Shown here: positions 50,601-60,562 of the stretch, in pieces
How the letters are laid out: every line of letters starts with the position of its first letter
Position numbering within the stretch: position 1 is the first letter of the stretch
Assembly: GCA_037179515.1 (NCBI GenBank)
Contig: JAXCGZ010017034.1
Coordinates: 62,001 to 126,000, forward strand
DNA length: 64,000 bases
Reading direction: 5' to 3'
Source: Halocaridina rubra
Taxonomy: Eukaryota > Arthropoda > Malacostraca > Decapoda > Atyidae
Made by a program: the position numbers and the translations under genes
Notes under the pieces: generated by a model
What the model was told of the DNA's origin: nothing
Database searches by the model: none
The model's input: only the letters and a program-made list of their open reading frames with translations

Positions 50601-50756
50601 GAGAGGGAGAAATGACTCATCATATAAAAGAAAAGACTCACACGATTCCTACCACCAACAGTTCAAAGCCAAGTACAAAAGTTCCCCTACTTACGAACAA
50701 CCAAGTTATGAAAATTCAGATACAAACAAAATCCTACTCATGTATTAATGTATCTA

Positions 50757-51079
50757 CGGAAGCTCCCCTACTTACAAACAACCGAGTTATGAACATTCAC
50801 AGATACGAACAAAAACCTACCCATTATCTAGCCATGTATAAATGTATGTATTACTGTACTGTTCTGTATTATTACATTATTATTACTATTTTAAAATTCA
50901 TTAATACTGCATACTTTATATTTTGTATAGTAGTTTAGTGTCTTTAGCCTAATTACTGTACATTACTGCATATGTATTTACTTCACAGTTCAATTTTTTA
51001 CCTAAATACAACTTATGAACAATTCTACCTACTAACAGACTTCTGGAACCTAACTCGTTCGTAAGTTGGGGAGTGTCTG
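50757..51079 (+). mobile_element. C-family MITE, complete copy nested in another C
   Basis: CGGAAGCTCCCCTACTTAC to AGTTGGGGAGTGTCTG, 323 bp, TA at 50755-50756 and 51080-51081. It serves as the reference copy. No coding sequence. Confidence 0.88.
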
Positions 51080-51145
51080 TATTACTATACTGTACTGCAT
51101 TACTACTGAATTGAAATTCATTAATACTGTATATTTTATGTAGTA

Positions 51146-53599
51146 TATTTCGGTGTATAAGTCGGCCTACAGATAAGTCGACCCAAAAATGAGAGTAATT
51201 TTTTATGATTTTTGCTAATATCTGAGGTATAGATCGACCTCTAAAATACAGATCTCGCCTACCGTAAATTATCGGCTAGCCTAAGCAGCAGTGTAAAAGT
51301 TGAAATACGAAACTCGCCTAAGTTATAGGCTAGCCTAAGCAGCAGTGTAAAAGTTACCATATATAAAACACCGGGCATTAATTAAAGACTACCGGTATGT
51401 TATTACAAACGTTGTTCTACTTACAATATGAAATAATATATAAGGTAGTATTAATATAAATCTCTATAAAAATGACGAAATAGATTCATTTCTCCGCACG
51501 ATCGTAACGTAAACAAAAGCGTGTTCATATGGGTGAATTATTCGAAACGTTCCAAGCAGCTGACAAGCTCATTATAGCAACTAACAGCCCCCGCCTTCTT
51601 CTTCCTCTTCTAAGCACAACTACCGTACTACCTCATCAAACAGCTTCTGTTGGTAGTTTGCATACTCATATACTTTCACTTCGTTTTCTCTCTAATTCAG
51701 TCTGGTCCTAACTCTCCTACTAACCAGAGAAAATTCTTTAAATATTTTTTACACTTAAGCTACCCATGGAGCCGCCAACAAAACGCAGAAAATACGAAGC
51801 CAGTTTTAAACTAAAAGTCATCGAAGTTGCTAAGGCATCAAACAACTGTGCTGCAGCGAGAACTTTTGATGTGGATGAGAAGTTAGTAAGAGACTGGAGA
51901 AAGAATGAAGATAAGTTGAGAAACATGCCGAAACAGAAATGCGCGATGAGACGAGGAAACGTTCTTTGGCCAGAGTTGGAGGATCATGTTGCAAAGTGGG
52001 TACTTGAACTAAGACAGGATGGATTCATAGTAACACGAAATAAAATAAGATCACATGCATTAAAATGGGCAAAAGCCAACAAAGACCAAAGTAAGGACTT
52101 TAAAGAAACAGTTGGGTGGTGTAGTCGTTTCATGAATAGAAAGAACCTTGTGATACGCCAAAAAACGAAAATCGCTCAAAAGCTACCAAGAGACCTTGAA
52201 CATAAAGTTACCAGTTTTCATCGATTTGTTATTGGGATGAGGCAAAAACATCAATATCTTCTGTCATGTATCGGAAACATGGATGAGACCCCATTAAACT
52301 TTGATATGATGGGTGACAGAACTGTTGATACAAAAGGCACAAAAACCGTGCACGTTAGAGGTACAGGTCATGAAAAGACAAGGTTTACGGTCGTTTTATC
52401 TTGCATGGCTGACGGAACGAAACTGAAGCCCATGATAATTTTTAAGCGAAAAACTAAGCCTAAAATAAATTTGCCATCTGGAGTATTTGTTCACTTTCAT
52501 GAAAAAGGCTGGATGGATGAAAATGGCGTAAAATTGTGGATAGAAAACGTTTGGAACAGACGTCCGGGTGGAATAAGAAAGGAACGAAGTCTATTGGTTT
52601 GGGACATGTTTCGCAGCCACATAACAGAGAATTCTAAAGCCAGATTATCACGAACTAATACTGATATAGCAGTTATACCTGGTGGTTTGACCTCTTTACT
52701 CCAACCGTTAGACGTAAGTTTAAATAAACCATTTAAAGATAATGTGAGAGAGGAATGGAACAACTGGATGCTACATGGAGAAAAGTCATTCACAAAAGGT
52801 GGAGCTATGCGTGCTGCATCATTAGATGTTTTGTGTGAGTTTCTGATAAAGTCTTGGGGTAATGTGAAAACAGAAAGCATAGTAAAGTCATTCAAAAAAT
52901 GCGGTATCTCTAATGCAATGGATGGCACCGAGGATGATCTGCTGTATGAGAGTGAGAGACGACGAAGCCGAAGTTGACTTACCAGATTCTGACTGGGACC
53001 CTTACGATGAAACTGTAAATGACGATTTATTTGATGAACTTTTTGCATCAGATGATGATGATTGTAGCAATTTTGAAGGTTTTTAAATGAATAAAACATA
53101 TTGCATACTTTTTATTGTAATTTATTTTAGTGAGAAATAAAGATCTGATGTTATCCTAGATGTTGTTATTTAACATTTCTGTGGTCAAAAAAGGGTTGGT
53201 GTGAACGCACTTATACCGTAAATTGTTTTGTTTCGTCCGCGATCAGCTGATCGGAAATTTTACAAATGGCTGCATGATGTTTACATTGTTATGGTCTTTT
53301 TCCTTTGATTAATAGCATTTTGTGGAATTTTAAGGTAATGGTAGCTCTATTACATTATTAGTGTTGAATCAGAATGTGAATTGATTAAAATACAAGTATT
53401 TACCTTAGTAGCTACATGTATTTACATCGATAGTTACCGCACCGAGGCTGTCGTCGGTATTAGCCTAAGGTTAGGCCTGATTTCCTGCACCAATATGTCA
53501 CAAGATTTCAAGGTTTGCTTTTTGTGATTGTTATATAAGTCGACCCTCAATTTTGGGCTGATTTTTGGGGGCTAAAACATCGACTTATACACCGAAATA
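51146..53599 (+). mobile_element. Pogo-type DNA transposon with nearly intact transposase
   Basis: 2454 bp. TIRs TATTTCGGTGTATAAGTCG (51146) and its inverse ending ACACCGAAATA (53599); TA at 51144-51145 and 53600-53601. A second inverted block TAAGTCGACCC lies inside each end (51173 and 53537). The left flank TTTTATGTAGTA and right flank TACGGTAAGTATCTTTAGCC match the uninterrupted C-family TTTATGTAGTAGTTAAGTG. Confidence 0.9.
51766..53086 (+). pseudogene. Pogo/POGK-like transposase, one frameshift near the C-terminus
   Basis: Starts at ATG 51766 (MEPPTKRRKYEASFKLKVIE). Domains: Brinker-type HTH at residues 8-50 (ASFKLKVIEVAKASN, KLVRDWRKNEDKL); CENP-B-type HTH around 60-130 (VLELRQDGFIVTRNKIRSHA, FMNRKNLVIRQKT); DDE domain with D173 (NMDETPLNFD), D280 (LLVWDMFRSH) and D316 (LLQPLDVSLNKPFK), i.e. 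DD35D. LSCMADGTKLKPMIIFKRK is also typical. The main frame is open for 403 codons to 52977. A one-base shift near 52960 separates it from an acidic tail (DEAEVDLPDSDWDPYDE, then DDDDCSNFEGF, stop 53084-53086). The N-terminal architecture matches the POGK group rather than Tigger. All catalytic residues are present, so this copy is young. Confidence 0.88.
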
Positions 53600-53625
53600 T
53601 ACGGTAAGTATCTTTAGCCTAAGTA

Positions 53626-55575
53626 CAGTCACCTCTTTTTACGTGAGTTTACAAGCATTTGGAACAACGCGTGTCCTCAATAATAATATAATCCAATTTA
53701 CAAGAATAAGGCAAGCGAGAAAAAATGTGGTACAGTTTAGAGACTATGAGCCTGCCTTGTTTCCAATTTCCTGTCAGCGTGGCCATGGGCTTCAATCTCG
53801 CTTCACCCAATATGCCGTGTGGATATAGAGCTTGTTCTAACTGTTGTTGTGGTAAAGTTTGTGCTTGCTGTGCTTTCCATTATTTTTATTCATCCATCAT
53901 AGCCAGTAAATGACCAGTAAAAGATTGTGCAAATGCTCTTGCTCCTAAAAGAGTGAGAAAGTTTATAAACCTTGAGATAAAACTGCAAGTGTTGCCTGTT
54001 ATGAGAGTAGAAGACGATGCGAAACCCTTTGCAGCTAGGGGTTAGCTCTCCCACTTCCCCATCCTGTTCTCCTCCTCCTCCTACCGCTTAAGTCACCTGC
54101 TCACCACCACCACTCACGTCCCAGTATGCCTGTTGCCCACCGTATATAGCAGCGTTTTTCAACTGGTGCACCCTGAAAGGTTGCCAGGTGTGCCTCAAGT
54201 TAATGAAAGAGTAATTTATGATTTTTGTTATATAAGAGAATCTGTATTTTTTAAAAACTACGGATAGGCATGTGGCTCCTATGTCTGAGTCAAGTCTTTA
54301 TCGTTTGATATTTTAAGCTGAATGCTCATTTCCTTAATCTTTAAAAAGGAATGGATAATTCTTTCGCTTTTCCCTTCATCAAGGGATTTAACTTATTCAT
54401 TATCTCTCTCTCTCTCTCGTGAATGGTTTATATAAAATCTTAGAACAACTCGCCCTAACGCATGTGAGAAACAGCTATAATGACATATGAGTACAAGAAT
54501 CAGCATTAATCCTTTGACCTGAGTACCGCGAGGGACATCTTAAAAATCAAACATAAAGAGATGCCCATTCATCAGTTTTGGACTTACATCAAAGAATATC
54601 CTTCAATAGCTCGTAAAGCACTAAATATTTTATTACAGTTCTCCACATCATAATGTGAATTAGGATTTTCTGCATTTACTAACATTAAATGTAAAAGTAG
54701 ATCAAATATTAGATGTGTTGACGAGGAAATGAGAGTATGCTTATCACATATAAGGCCTAATATTAAAAAAAAATTGCCACAGCACATCAAGTACAGGTCT
54801 CACACAAGCATACTTGATCAAATATATTGTAATGTAAATATGCAAGCTTATTTCAAGAGATTTTTTGTTATTTTACAATTTTATGGATAATTTATATTAT
54901 TGATATATTAAGTGTGCCTCAGAGTTTTAATTACTCTACAAGTGAGCCCTAATATAAAAAGGTTGAGAAACACTGGTATATAGAGAGTTAATTTGTCTAA
55001 TTTTTTGTTTATCTGTATATCTTTAATACTGTATTAATTTATTTTTATCTTACATAAGTATTTCAGATTCCTTATGTACTTGTAAAACAAAATACAAACA
55101 TGCTGTTCAGTGTTGTAAAAGAAAAGGCGAAAGATTTATGAACATTTGAAGTCGCAGGTAGAAGATGAAGTGAAACCCTTTGCAGCTAGGGGTTAGCTCT
55201 CCCACTTCCCCTTCTTCTTCTCCTCCCTCCCCTACTGCTTAAGTCACCTGCTCAAAAGCCACCACGCACGTCCAAGTATGCCTGTTGCCCGGCGTATATA
55301 GTGAGTTAATTTGTTTATTTTTTTGTTTTTCTGTATATCTTTAATACTGTATTAGCATATTATCTTACTTACATACATATTGCAGCCTGCTTATGTACTT
55401 TTAAAATGTGTTTAACCAGCTTATATCTTTGGTATAGTGTGTTTATACACGCTTGTAGGTCTTAACCATACCTATTATCATTACTTCTTATGGAAATATG
55501 CTATTTAAATTACGAAAAATTTGAATTACACGAGCCATTTGAGAACCTATCCTTGCGTAAAAAAAGAAGAGACTG
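53626..55575 (+). mobile_element. H-c: deletion derivative of the H family, contains hAT
   Basis: CAGTCACCTCTTTTTACGTG (53626) to CGTAAAAAAAGAAGAGACTG (55575); TA at 53624-53625 and 55576-55577. Only the transposase start remains (CKCSCS... region matching ALAPKRV, KLQVL at 53930-54000). It is joined to GAAACCCTTTGCAGCTAGGG and then to the purine/pyrimidine-rich non-coding end. That junction occurs twice (54015-54065 and 55160-55210), so the interior was duplicated after the deletion. Confidence 0.8.
54150..54975 (+). mobile_element. hAT-type element with 8-bp target duplication
   Basis: TIR-like ends CAGCGTTTTTCAACTGGTG and AAAAGGTTGAGAAACACTG. Flanked by GTATATAG at 54142-54149 and 54976-54983. 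The unoccupied paralogue at 55295-55310 reads GGCGTATATAGTGAG. Bases 54560-54790 encode a hAT C-terminal dimerisation remnant (FWTYIKEYPSIARKALNILL, ELGFSAFTNIKCKSRSNI, HIRPNIKKKLPQH) with one stop. It resembles ZBED/Charlie-type hAT transposases. Confidence 0.88.
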
Positions 55576-55724
55576 TACTGTACAGTACTGCATATGTATG
55601 TACTGTAGAGTACTTTTTTTTTACCTAAACAGAACTTATGAACAATTCTACTTAAGAACGGACTTCAGGAACCTAACTCGTTCATAAGTTGGGGAATGTC
55701 TGTACCTCTAATGTAGTAGGTTGG

Positions 55725-56010
55725 CCCATGGCATAGCCGCCCGTTGTGATACTACAGCTGAAGGGTCTTTTGGACTAATAGGACTGTCCAGGTCAGTTCA
55801 ATCTTAAGTCTTCCTTCAGTTAATGTTCTTTTTCTAAACCTACATCAACACCGAATATTCTTGGATATTTGTTACACATCTCTTATTATCCCTTCACATC
55901 TGACAAGTCACAATACTCCCACCTGTTTCTTCATGCCCAGGCCCAATGACGGCAGATTTTTTTTCTGGTCCATTGTGGTGTCACAATTATAAGAAAAAAA
56001 TTACAAATGT
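55725..56010 (+). mobile_element. F repeat
   Basis: AGTAGGTTGGCCCATGGCAT, CGTTGTGATACTACAGCTG, CATCTGACAAGTCACAATAC, GCCCAGGCCCAATGACGG, TGTGGTGTCACAATTATAAG; abuts the end of the C composite. Confidence 0.7.
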
Positions 56011-56340
56011 TCTAAAATAATACTTTTTGATCAAATTAATAAATATTATGACAAAACAAGGAACAATTAAGAACTCCCTCACTGTACTGGAAGAAAAGGT
56101 AAGAGACTCGGATTATGCCAGCTTGAGGGGGGAATAGCAAACCACAAATGTTTCAGCAGGATAGCCAACGGTCTAATACCACACACTACATAGCATTGTA
56201 ATTATTTATGGGATGATGATAATAATAATAATAAAAATAATAATAATAAGACGTATATATGATAACTGCGTGTTTGTCAATAGAGCAAAATGCTGTGCTG
56301 CACTGTATTATTTATAATCTTACAGAGACTTCTCTGTTTA
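56011..56340. other. Nothing recognised
   Basis: AT-rich with a short (AAT)n run at 56215-56250. No TIR or coding match. Confidence 0.5.
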
Positions 56341-56646
56341 CAAGGCCTTCAACCTACAACATTTCGTGGTTATGATGCATCTCCCATAAATAAAAAATTT
56401 TTTTTATGATTTTTGGTCTTAGTTATGTCTCCAAAGCGTAAATCAGATTCATCTGATGGTAATGCTTCAAAAAAAAGGAAAGCCATCCCCATGGATGTGA
56501 ATGCTTCGAAAGGGAGAGACTTTACTACTGCGTTAGCATAGGTGTGTGACAAAGGTGTTTATATAGGTGTGTTCAGACTTATCCGGAAAATCGGGTTACG
56601 ACACATCTTGAGGAATTTAACTGTGACGTAGGCTGTGGACCCCCTG
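56341..56646 (+). mobile_element. T2: Tigger-derived MITE, second copy
   Basis: CAAGGCCTTCAACCTACAAC (after TA) to TAGGCTGTGGACCCCCTG. The + strand encodes MSPKRKSDSSDGNASKKRKA then IPMDVNASKG, the same transposase N-terminus as 40759-41071. Confidence 0.75.
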
Positions 56647-56749
56647 CATATTCATTAAAGTATACTTGATATAATAATAATAATAATAGTTGAACAAATG
56701 CAATGCAATAATGCCTTTTTAAATGTCTTCAAATAATCTACCTTCCTTG

Positions 56750-56830
56750 TCAGGAATCGAACCTGGGAACTCTTAGTTTAGAATGCCGCAGCTTACGAGA
56801 AGGTGCTAAAATGTTCATGGTTTTAAGGAT
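56750..56830 (-). repeat. tRNA-like SINE fragment
   Basis: On the - strand, AGTTCCCAGGTTCGATTCCTG contains a perfect Pol III B box (GGTTCGATTCC). The A box and a cloverleaf are not convincing. Probably a fragment of a tRNA-derived SINE. Confidence 0.4.
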
Positions 56831-56960
56831 ATTGTGAGAGGGTAGAGCTGTTACCTTTGCATGGGAGGTAGAACAACTATTTTGGAAAATATATGCAAAA
56901 GATAAAAAAAAAAGGAATATGGTATACAATATATCTTTCCATTTTTAGTAGGTTTAATGC

Positions 56961-57605
56961 ATGATGGCAGCTCCTACAGTGGATTTTGGTAAAATTGAAG
57001 CACGAGTGGTCATGAAGTTCATCTTCTTGCAAGGCAAGGAGGCGGCGAAAATCCATGGTGGGATGAAGGATGACTGCCCATCATACTCCACAATGAAAAT
57101 CTGGGTGTCAAGGTTTCGGACTGGTCACTTTGAGGTCAGAGATGAACCCCAGTCAGGACAGCACAGAGGACAAAGCCAACATTGTGCACATCATGATTTT
57201 TGCTAACCACCGGATTTCAGCTGAAGTCATGGCTGAGACTCTGGGGATTTCTCACAAAAAAGTTGGCTACATTATCCACAACATTCTGGACAAGAGAAAG
57301 CTTTCAGCAATTTTGGACAGGTTTGCAGCGGGGATGGCTGATTTTATGTTTTAATCTCTATAATTCCCAGACCAAACAGCAATCACAATGGAGTGGTGGC
57401 ACAGCAGTTCCCAGCGTCCCAAGATGTGTTGGACCCAAAAGTCGGTTGGAAAAATTCTAGCCTCACTGTTTTGGGACAAAGACAGAATAATCCTCATAAA
57501 ATACCTGCGAAAGGGTCACACCATCAACACAGAATACTATATGCCTCTGTTGGATGAACTGCATGAAGCTTTGAAGCAGAAACACTGTGAAAAGCTGAGC
57601 CGTGA
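56961..57605 (+). pseudogene. Mariner transposase pseudogene
   Basis: Start of a mariner-clade transposase: KIEARVVMKFIFLQGKEAAK; DDCPSYSTMKIWVSRFRTGH; EVRDEPQSG; then after a frameshift MAETLGISHKKVGYIIHNIL and KRKLSA. After an internal deletion, QKSVGKILASLFWDKDRIIL, LRKGHTINTEYYMPLLDELH and EALKQKHCEKLSR. The first catalytic Asp is in FWDKD; the region with the second and third Asp is absent, because an RT fragment begins at about 57606. Not functional. Confidence 0.88.
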
Positions 57606-58440
57606 TGTAAATGGCTTAAAACTAAATGCTAGTAAGACTCAGTTCATATTTTTTGGGTCAACCCACAACAGTGACCGTATGCCATATGAATTAACAATTA
57701 AGGTAGAAACTACAAGTGCGAAACTCTCTAAATATGTAAAAGCTCTGGACCAGATTATGGACTCTTATTTACAATTTGATAAACTTTTGGAGACTACGTG
57801 TGCTAAAGCAAATGGACTATTATTCTTTATGAATTGTGTCAAAGATTATTTTGATAAATAAAGTAGAAAAATTATAGGCGAGTCCTTAATATTAAGCATA
57901 TTTTTCTATTGTGCAATTCTTTGGGGATCACGTAACAAAACTTTAATAAAAACTTTGCAAAAACTTCAAAATTTGCTGCCAAAGTGGCTGATGGTTAGGG
58001 AAGAAAGTATGCAATAGCTGAATTGGTTAAAGGTAAATGAATAATTAAATTACGAAATTTCATTGTTTATGTACAAAATTATAAATGTTTACCTGCCAAA
58101 GGTGGTTACTATGTCCAGAAAGGGTAGAAGATGTGAGGTCAGAGATACAATACAATAAGGCAACTTAGTGGTGCCATGAACTATCACAGTTCATGCAGAC
58201 AGGGCTCTGTGTGTCAGAGGTGCTAAGTCAAGGAATGCATTGTCAAACAACATAAAAGATTTGCCTAGAATCACCTTTAAAAAAGAAAAAAAGAAAAGTT
58301 ATCTACAAGTCTGATAAATGTAATAAATTCTACGTAAATACCTGTATATGAAAATCTTTAGTATGTAAATAATTTTAATTTTCAAAAATATCCACTGTAA
58401 TTTTTATTGGAATAAATGCATTACTATTATTATTAGTAGT
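57606..58440 (+). pseudogene. LINE RT C-terminal fragment inserted in mariner
   Basis: NGLKLNASKTQFIFFGSTHN matches the post-motif-C region of Jockey/I-type RTs (NKLxLNxSKTxxMxFG). Then YVKALDQIMDSYLQF, ILWGSRNKTLIKTLQKLQNL and FMYKIINVYLPKVV. The tail is AATAAATGCATTACTATTAT followed by (ATT)n. The first 85 codons are in frame with the mariner fragment. Confidence 0.75.
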
Positions 58441-58492
58441 AGTATTAATATTGTTATTATTATCTCTCTCTTTCTCTCTCTCTCTCACTATG

Positions 58493-59330
58493 TCGCCTCG
58501 CGGCCGCTCGGGATGCTTCTCTTGTTGTGTCGTTTGTATGGACTCCATCCCACATTGGGCTGACTGGCAACGACACAGCGGATCGTCTTGCCAAGGCGGC
58601 CTGTATGCTGGATGGGCATGCTGTGGACGCTGAGCCCTCCCTCCGATGCCTACGTAACATCATCTACTCAGCTGGGTTTGCCATGACGGTCCAGCGCAGG
58701 GACACGGAGAGGGCCAACAGTGTGTCCATACAGCACCATGATCACTTTCTTCACAGTCGCTACAAGTATCGCAGACGCGGGTTAATGGTGCGGAAAAACA
58801 ATGTAGTTAGTGCTCGGCTCAGAATGGGGTATCGGCCTTTATGGCAGGTCTCCCAGACTAGATATGCCACAGTACACCTCCTGTAAATTATGCGACCGTC
58901 CTAATGCTAACACTCTTGACCACTATTGTCTTCAGTGCCCCACAGTGAGAGATGTTTTACCACGAGGTCAGAACTTAATACAGATCTGCTCATTTTTACT
59001 TAATGATGACAACCTTGATGTTATTCTTGCTCGTTATCCTCACTTTGGTGGCCATTAATTATATTGAATTATACATATATTTTCTGTATGTTGCTGTATA
59101 ATTCTGTTTGTGCATTCTGCGTTTCTCTGAGCTTTACTTTTGCATATAATGTACTCTGTGCTGCCATACTGTGAGTTGTGTGTTAGTATGCAGCAATGTT
59201 TTATCAATGTGTACACCTCCCTGTAAACTATGTTCAATTCTTGGTTTTGTATCCATTTGAAGCATTATTTGTATGAACTCATGTAATGTCTGACGCCTTG
59301 GCGCAATAAATTAATAAAATAAATAATCTC
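58493..59330 (+). pseudogene. RNase-H-bearing LINE, 3' part
   Basis: 5'-truncated against a (CT)n run. VSFVWTPSHIGLTGNDTADR with LAKAA is the end of an RNase H domain (the DTADRLAK Asp is the last catalytic residue). After a frameshift near 58850, a C-terminal Cys/His motif follows: CKLCDRPNANTLDHYCLQC. Then LARYPHFGGH and a stop at 59056-59058. The 3' tail of 210 bp ends AATTAATAAAATAAA and CT repeats. I/Nimb-like LINEs have RNase H and such a motif; the clade is inferred. Confidence 0.82.
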
Positions 59331-59339
59331 TCTCTCAAA

Positions 59340-59724
59340 TGAAAATACTAAATTTACTGCGCAAGATTTTGTTCGTTATATCCAAAGTTCATTAAATGGG
59401 GTCCATTAAATCGAGGTTGGAGTTTACACACACATTCGCAAGACAACCCTTCCATTGCTTGGTTTGTCTTTATGTGCCAATGCACAACTGTACATACCTA
59501 AATGGGTAAAAAATCTTTTCTGAATACAAACATAAGAATTAATTTTCCCATTTACTAAAGAATGATACATATCCTAACTGTAATTGTATAATACAGCATT
59601 TATAGCATTTATAATCCAGAATACCCTATGTATTAGCATTTACTTAATAAAATATGTTAATGCAGCTTAAAACTATCACAAAATAACGTAATTATACAAT
59701 AACATTTATTTCCAAACTTGAGAC
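59340..59724. other. G-type end fragment and unrecognised AT-rich sequence
   Basis: 59385-59420 (TTCATTAAATGGGGTCCATT, AAATCGAGGTTGGAGT) matches the right end of G at 34545-34586. The remainder, to 59724, shows nothing. Confidence 0.5.
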
Positions 59725-59920
59725 CCCTCCTGTATGATAAGACGTCAGGTAAAATAATCCTCGTTTTAGGTGTCACTATTAGTTCCCAATATGACGGTGG
59801 GCACAGTGTATGGCTGAAGTAATGAGGCTGGATTCCCTTCCTAGAACCCCACAGTGGTGTCAACTCCCTTGGCAAGCATTCAGTCACCGTGGTCCCCAAA
59901 CATAAGGAATGAGGTAGCAA
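59725..59920 (-). mobile_element. SINE2, reverse orientation
   Basis: Reverse complement contains GGGGACCACGGTGACTGAAT, CACTGTGGGGTTCTAGGAAG and TTGGGAACTAATAGTGACAC, as in SINE2 at 48728. Confidence 0.7.
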
Positions 59921-60562
59921 GGTTTCATTACTCCTTGGCAGTTCTTGTCTCTTTTATCAGTGGTACAGTATTTTGATAAGATCAAAGTATTCAAGTAAGG
60001 ATGATGAAGATAACAGTAATATTACATATAATTATGTTAATATAAATCTTATTTAAAACTAAACTATACTGTTTCTAGTATAGGAGGCTTCAACAGACTC
60101 AAGAGTAACAATAATATCTTCCATAACAAACACTTACATATTATCTATTTACATCTGCATCAGCTTTGCCTTTAACTTGACATATCAGTATATTTATTTG
60201 TGTACACCTGTATACATTATTTACATAAGTAAATTAAAAAAAAAATAGCATAAAGGAAAAAGGTAATGATAACAAGAAACAATGCCTTTAAATTATCTGG
60301 AAATATCTTAATGCATTTTTTATAATACTTTCAGATGAAGGTTAACGATACATAAAAATCAGAATAACCAAAATGGAATTCATTTTCTGATTGTAGTAAT
60401 GCAGTTTTTATCATGCTTTCAAACTAAGATTGCAAAATAATAATGGCATTCATTTTCTGAATGTTTTCCTACTGACCCTTCTTGATCCACTACAATATAA
60501 AAATCATTATGTAATACTTATGTATGAGAGGAACAAATATCAATAATATAATATGTACAGTT
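59921..60562. other. Probable 3' UTR of the zinc-finger gene
   Basis: AT-rich, no repeat seen. A - strand AATAAA lies near 60192 (TTTATT on the + strand), consistent with a ~370-nt 3' UTR, but this is not proved. Confidence 0.35.

Larger units (their letters stand above)
50675..55702 (+). mobile_element. C-family MITE expanded from ~300 bp to 5 kb by nested insertions
   Basis: Ends are CAAAAGTTCCCCTACTTACG (50675) and AAGTTGGGGAATGTCTG (to 55702), with TA at both flanks. Its own sequence is 50675-50756, 51080-51145, 53602-53625 and 55576-55702, collinear with the intact C copy 50757-51079. Insertions: inner C, pogo element, H-c with hAT. Confidence 0.85.
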
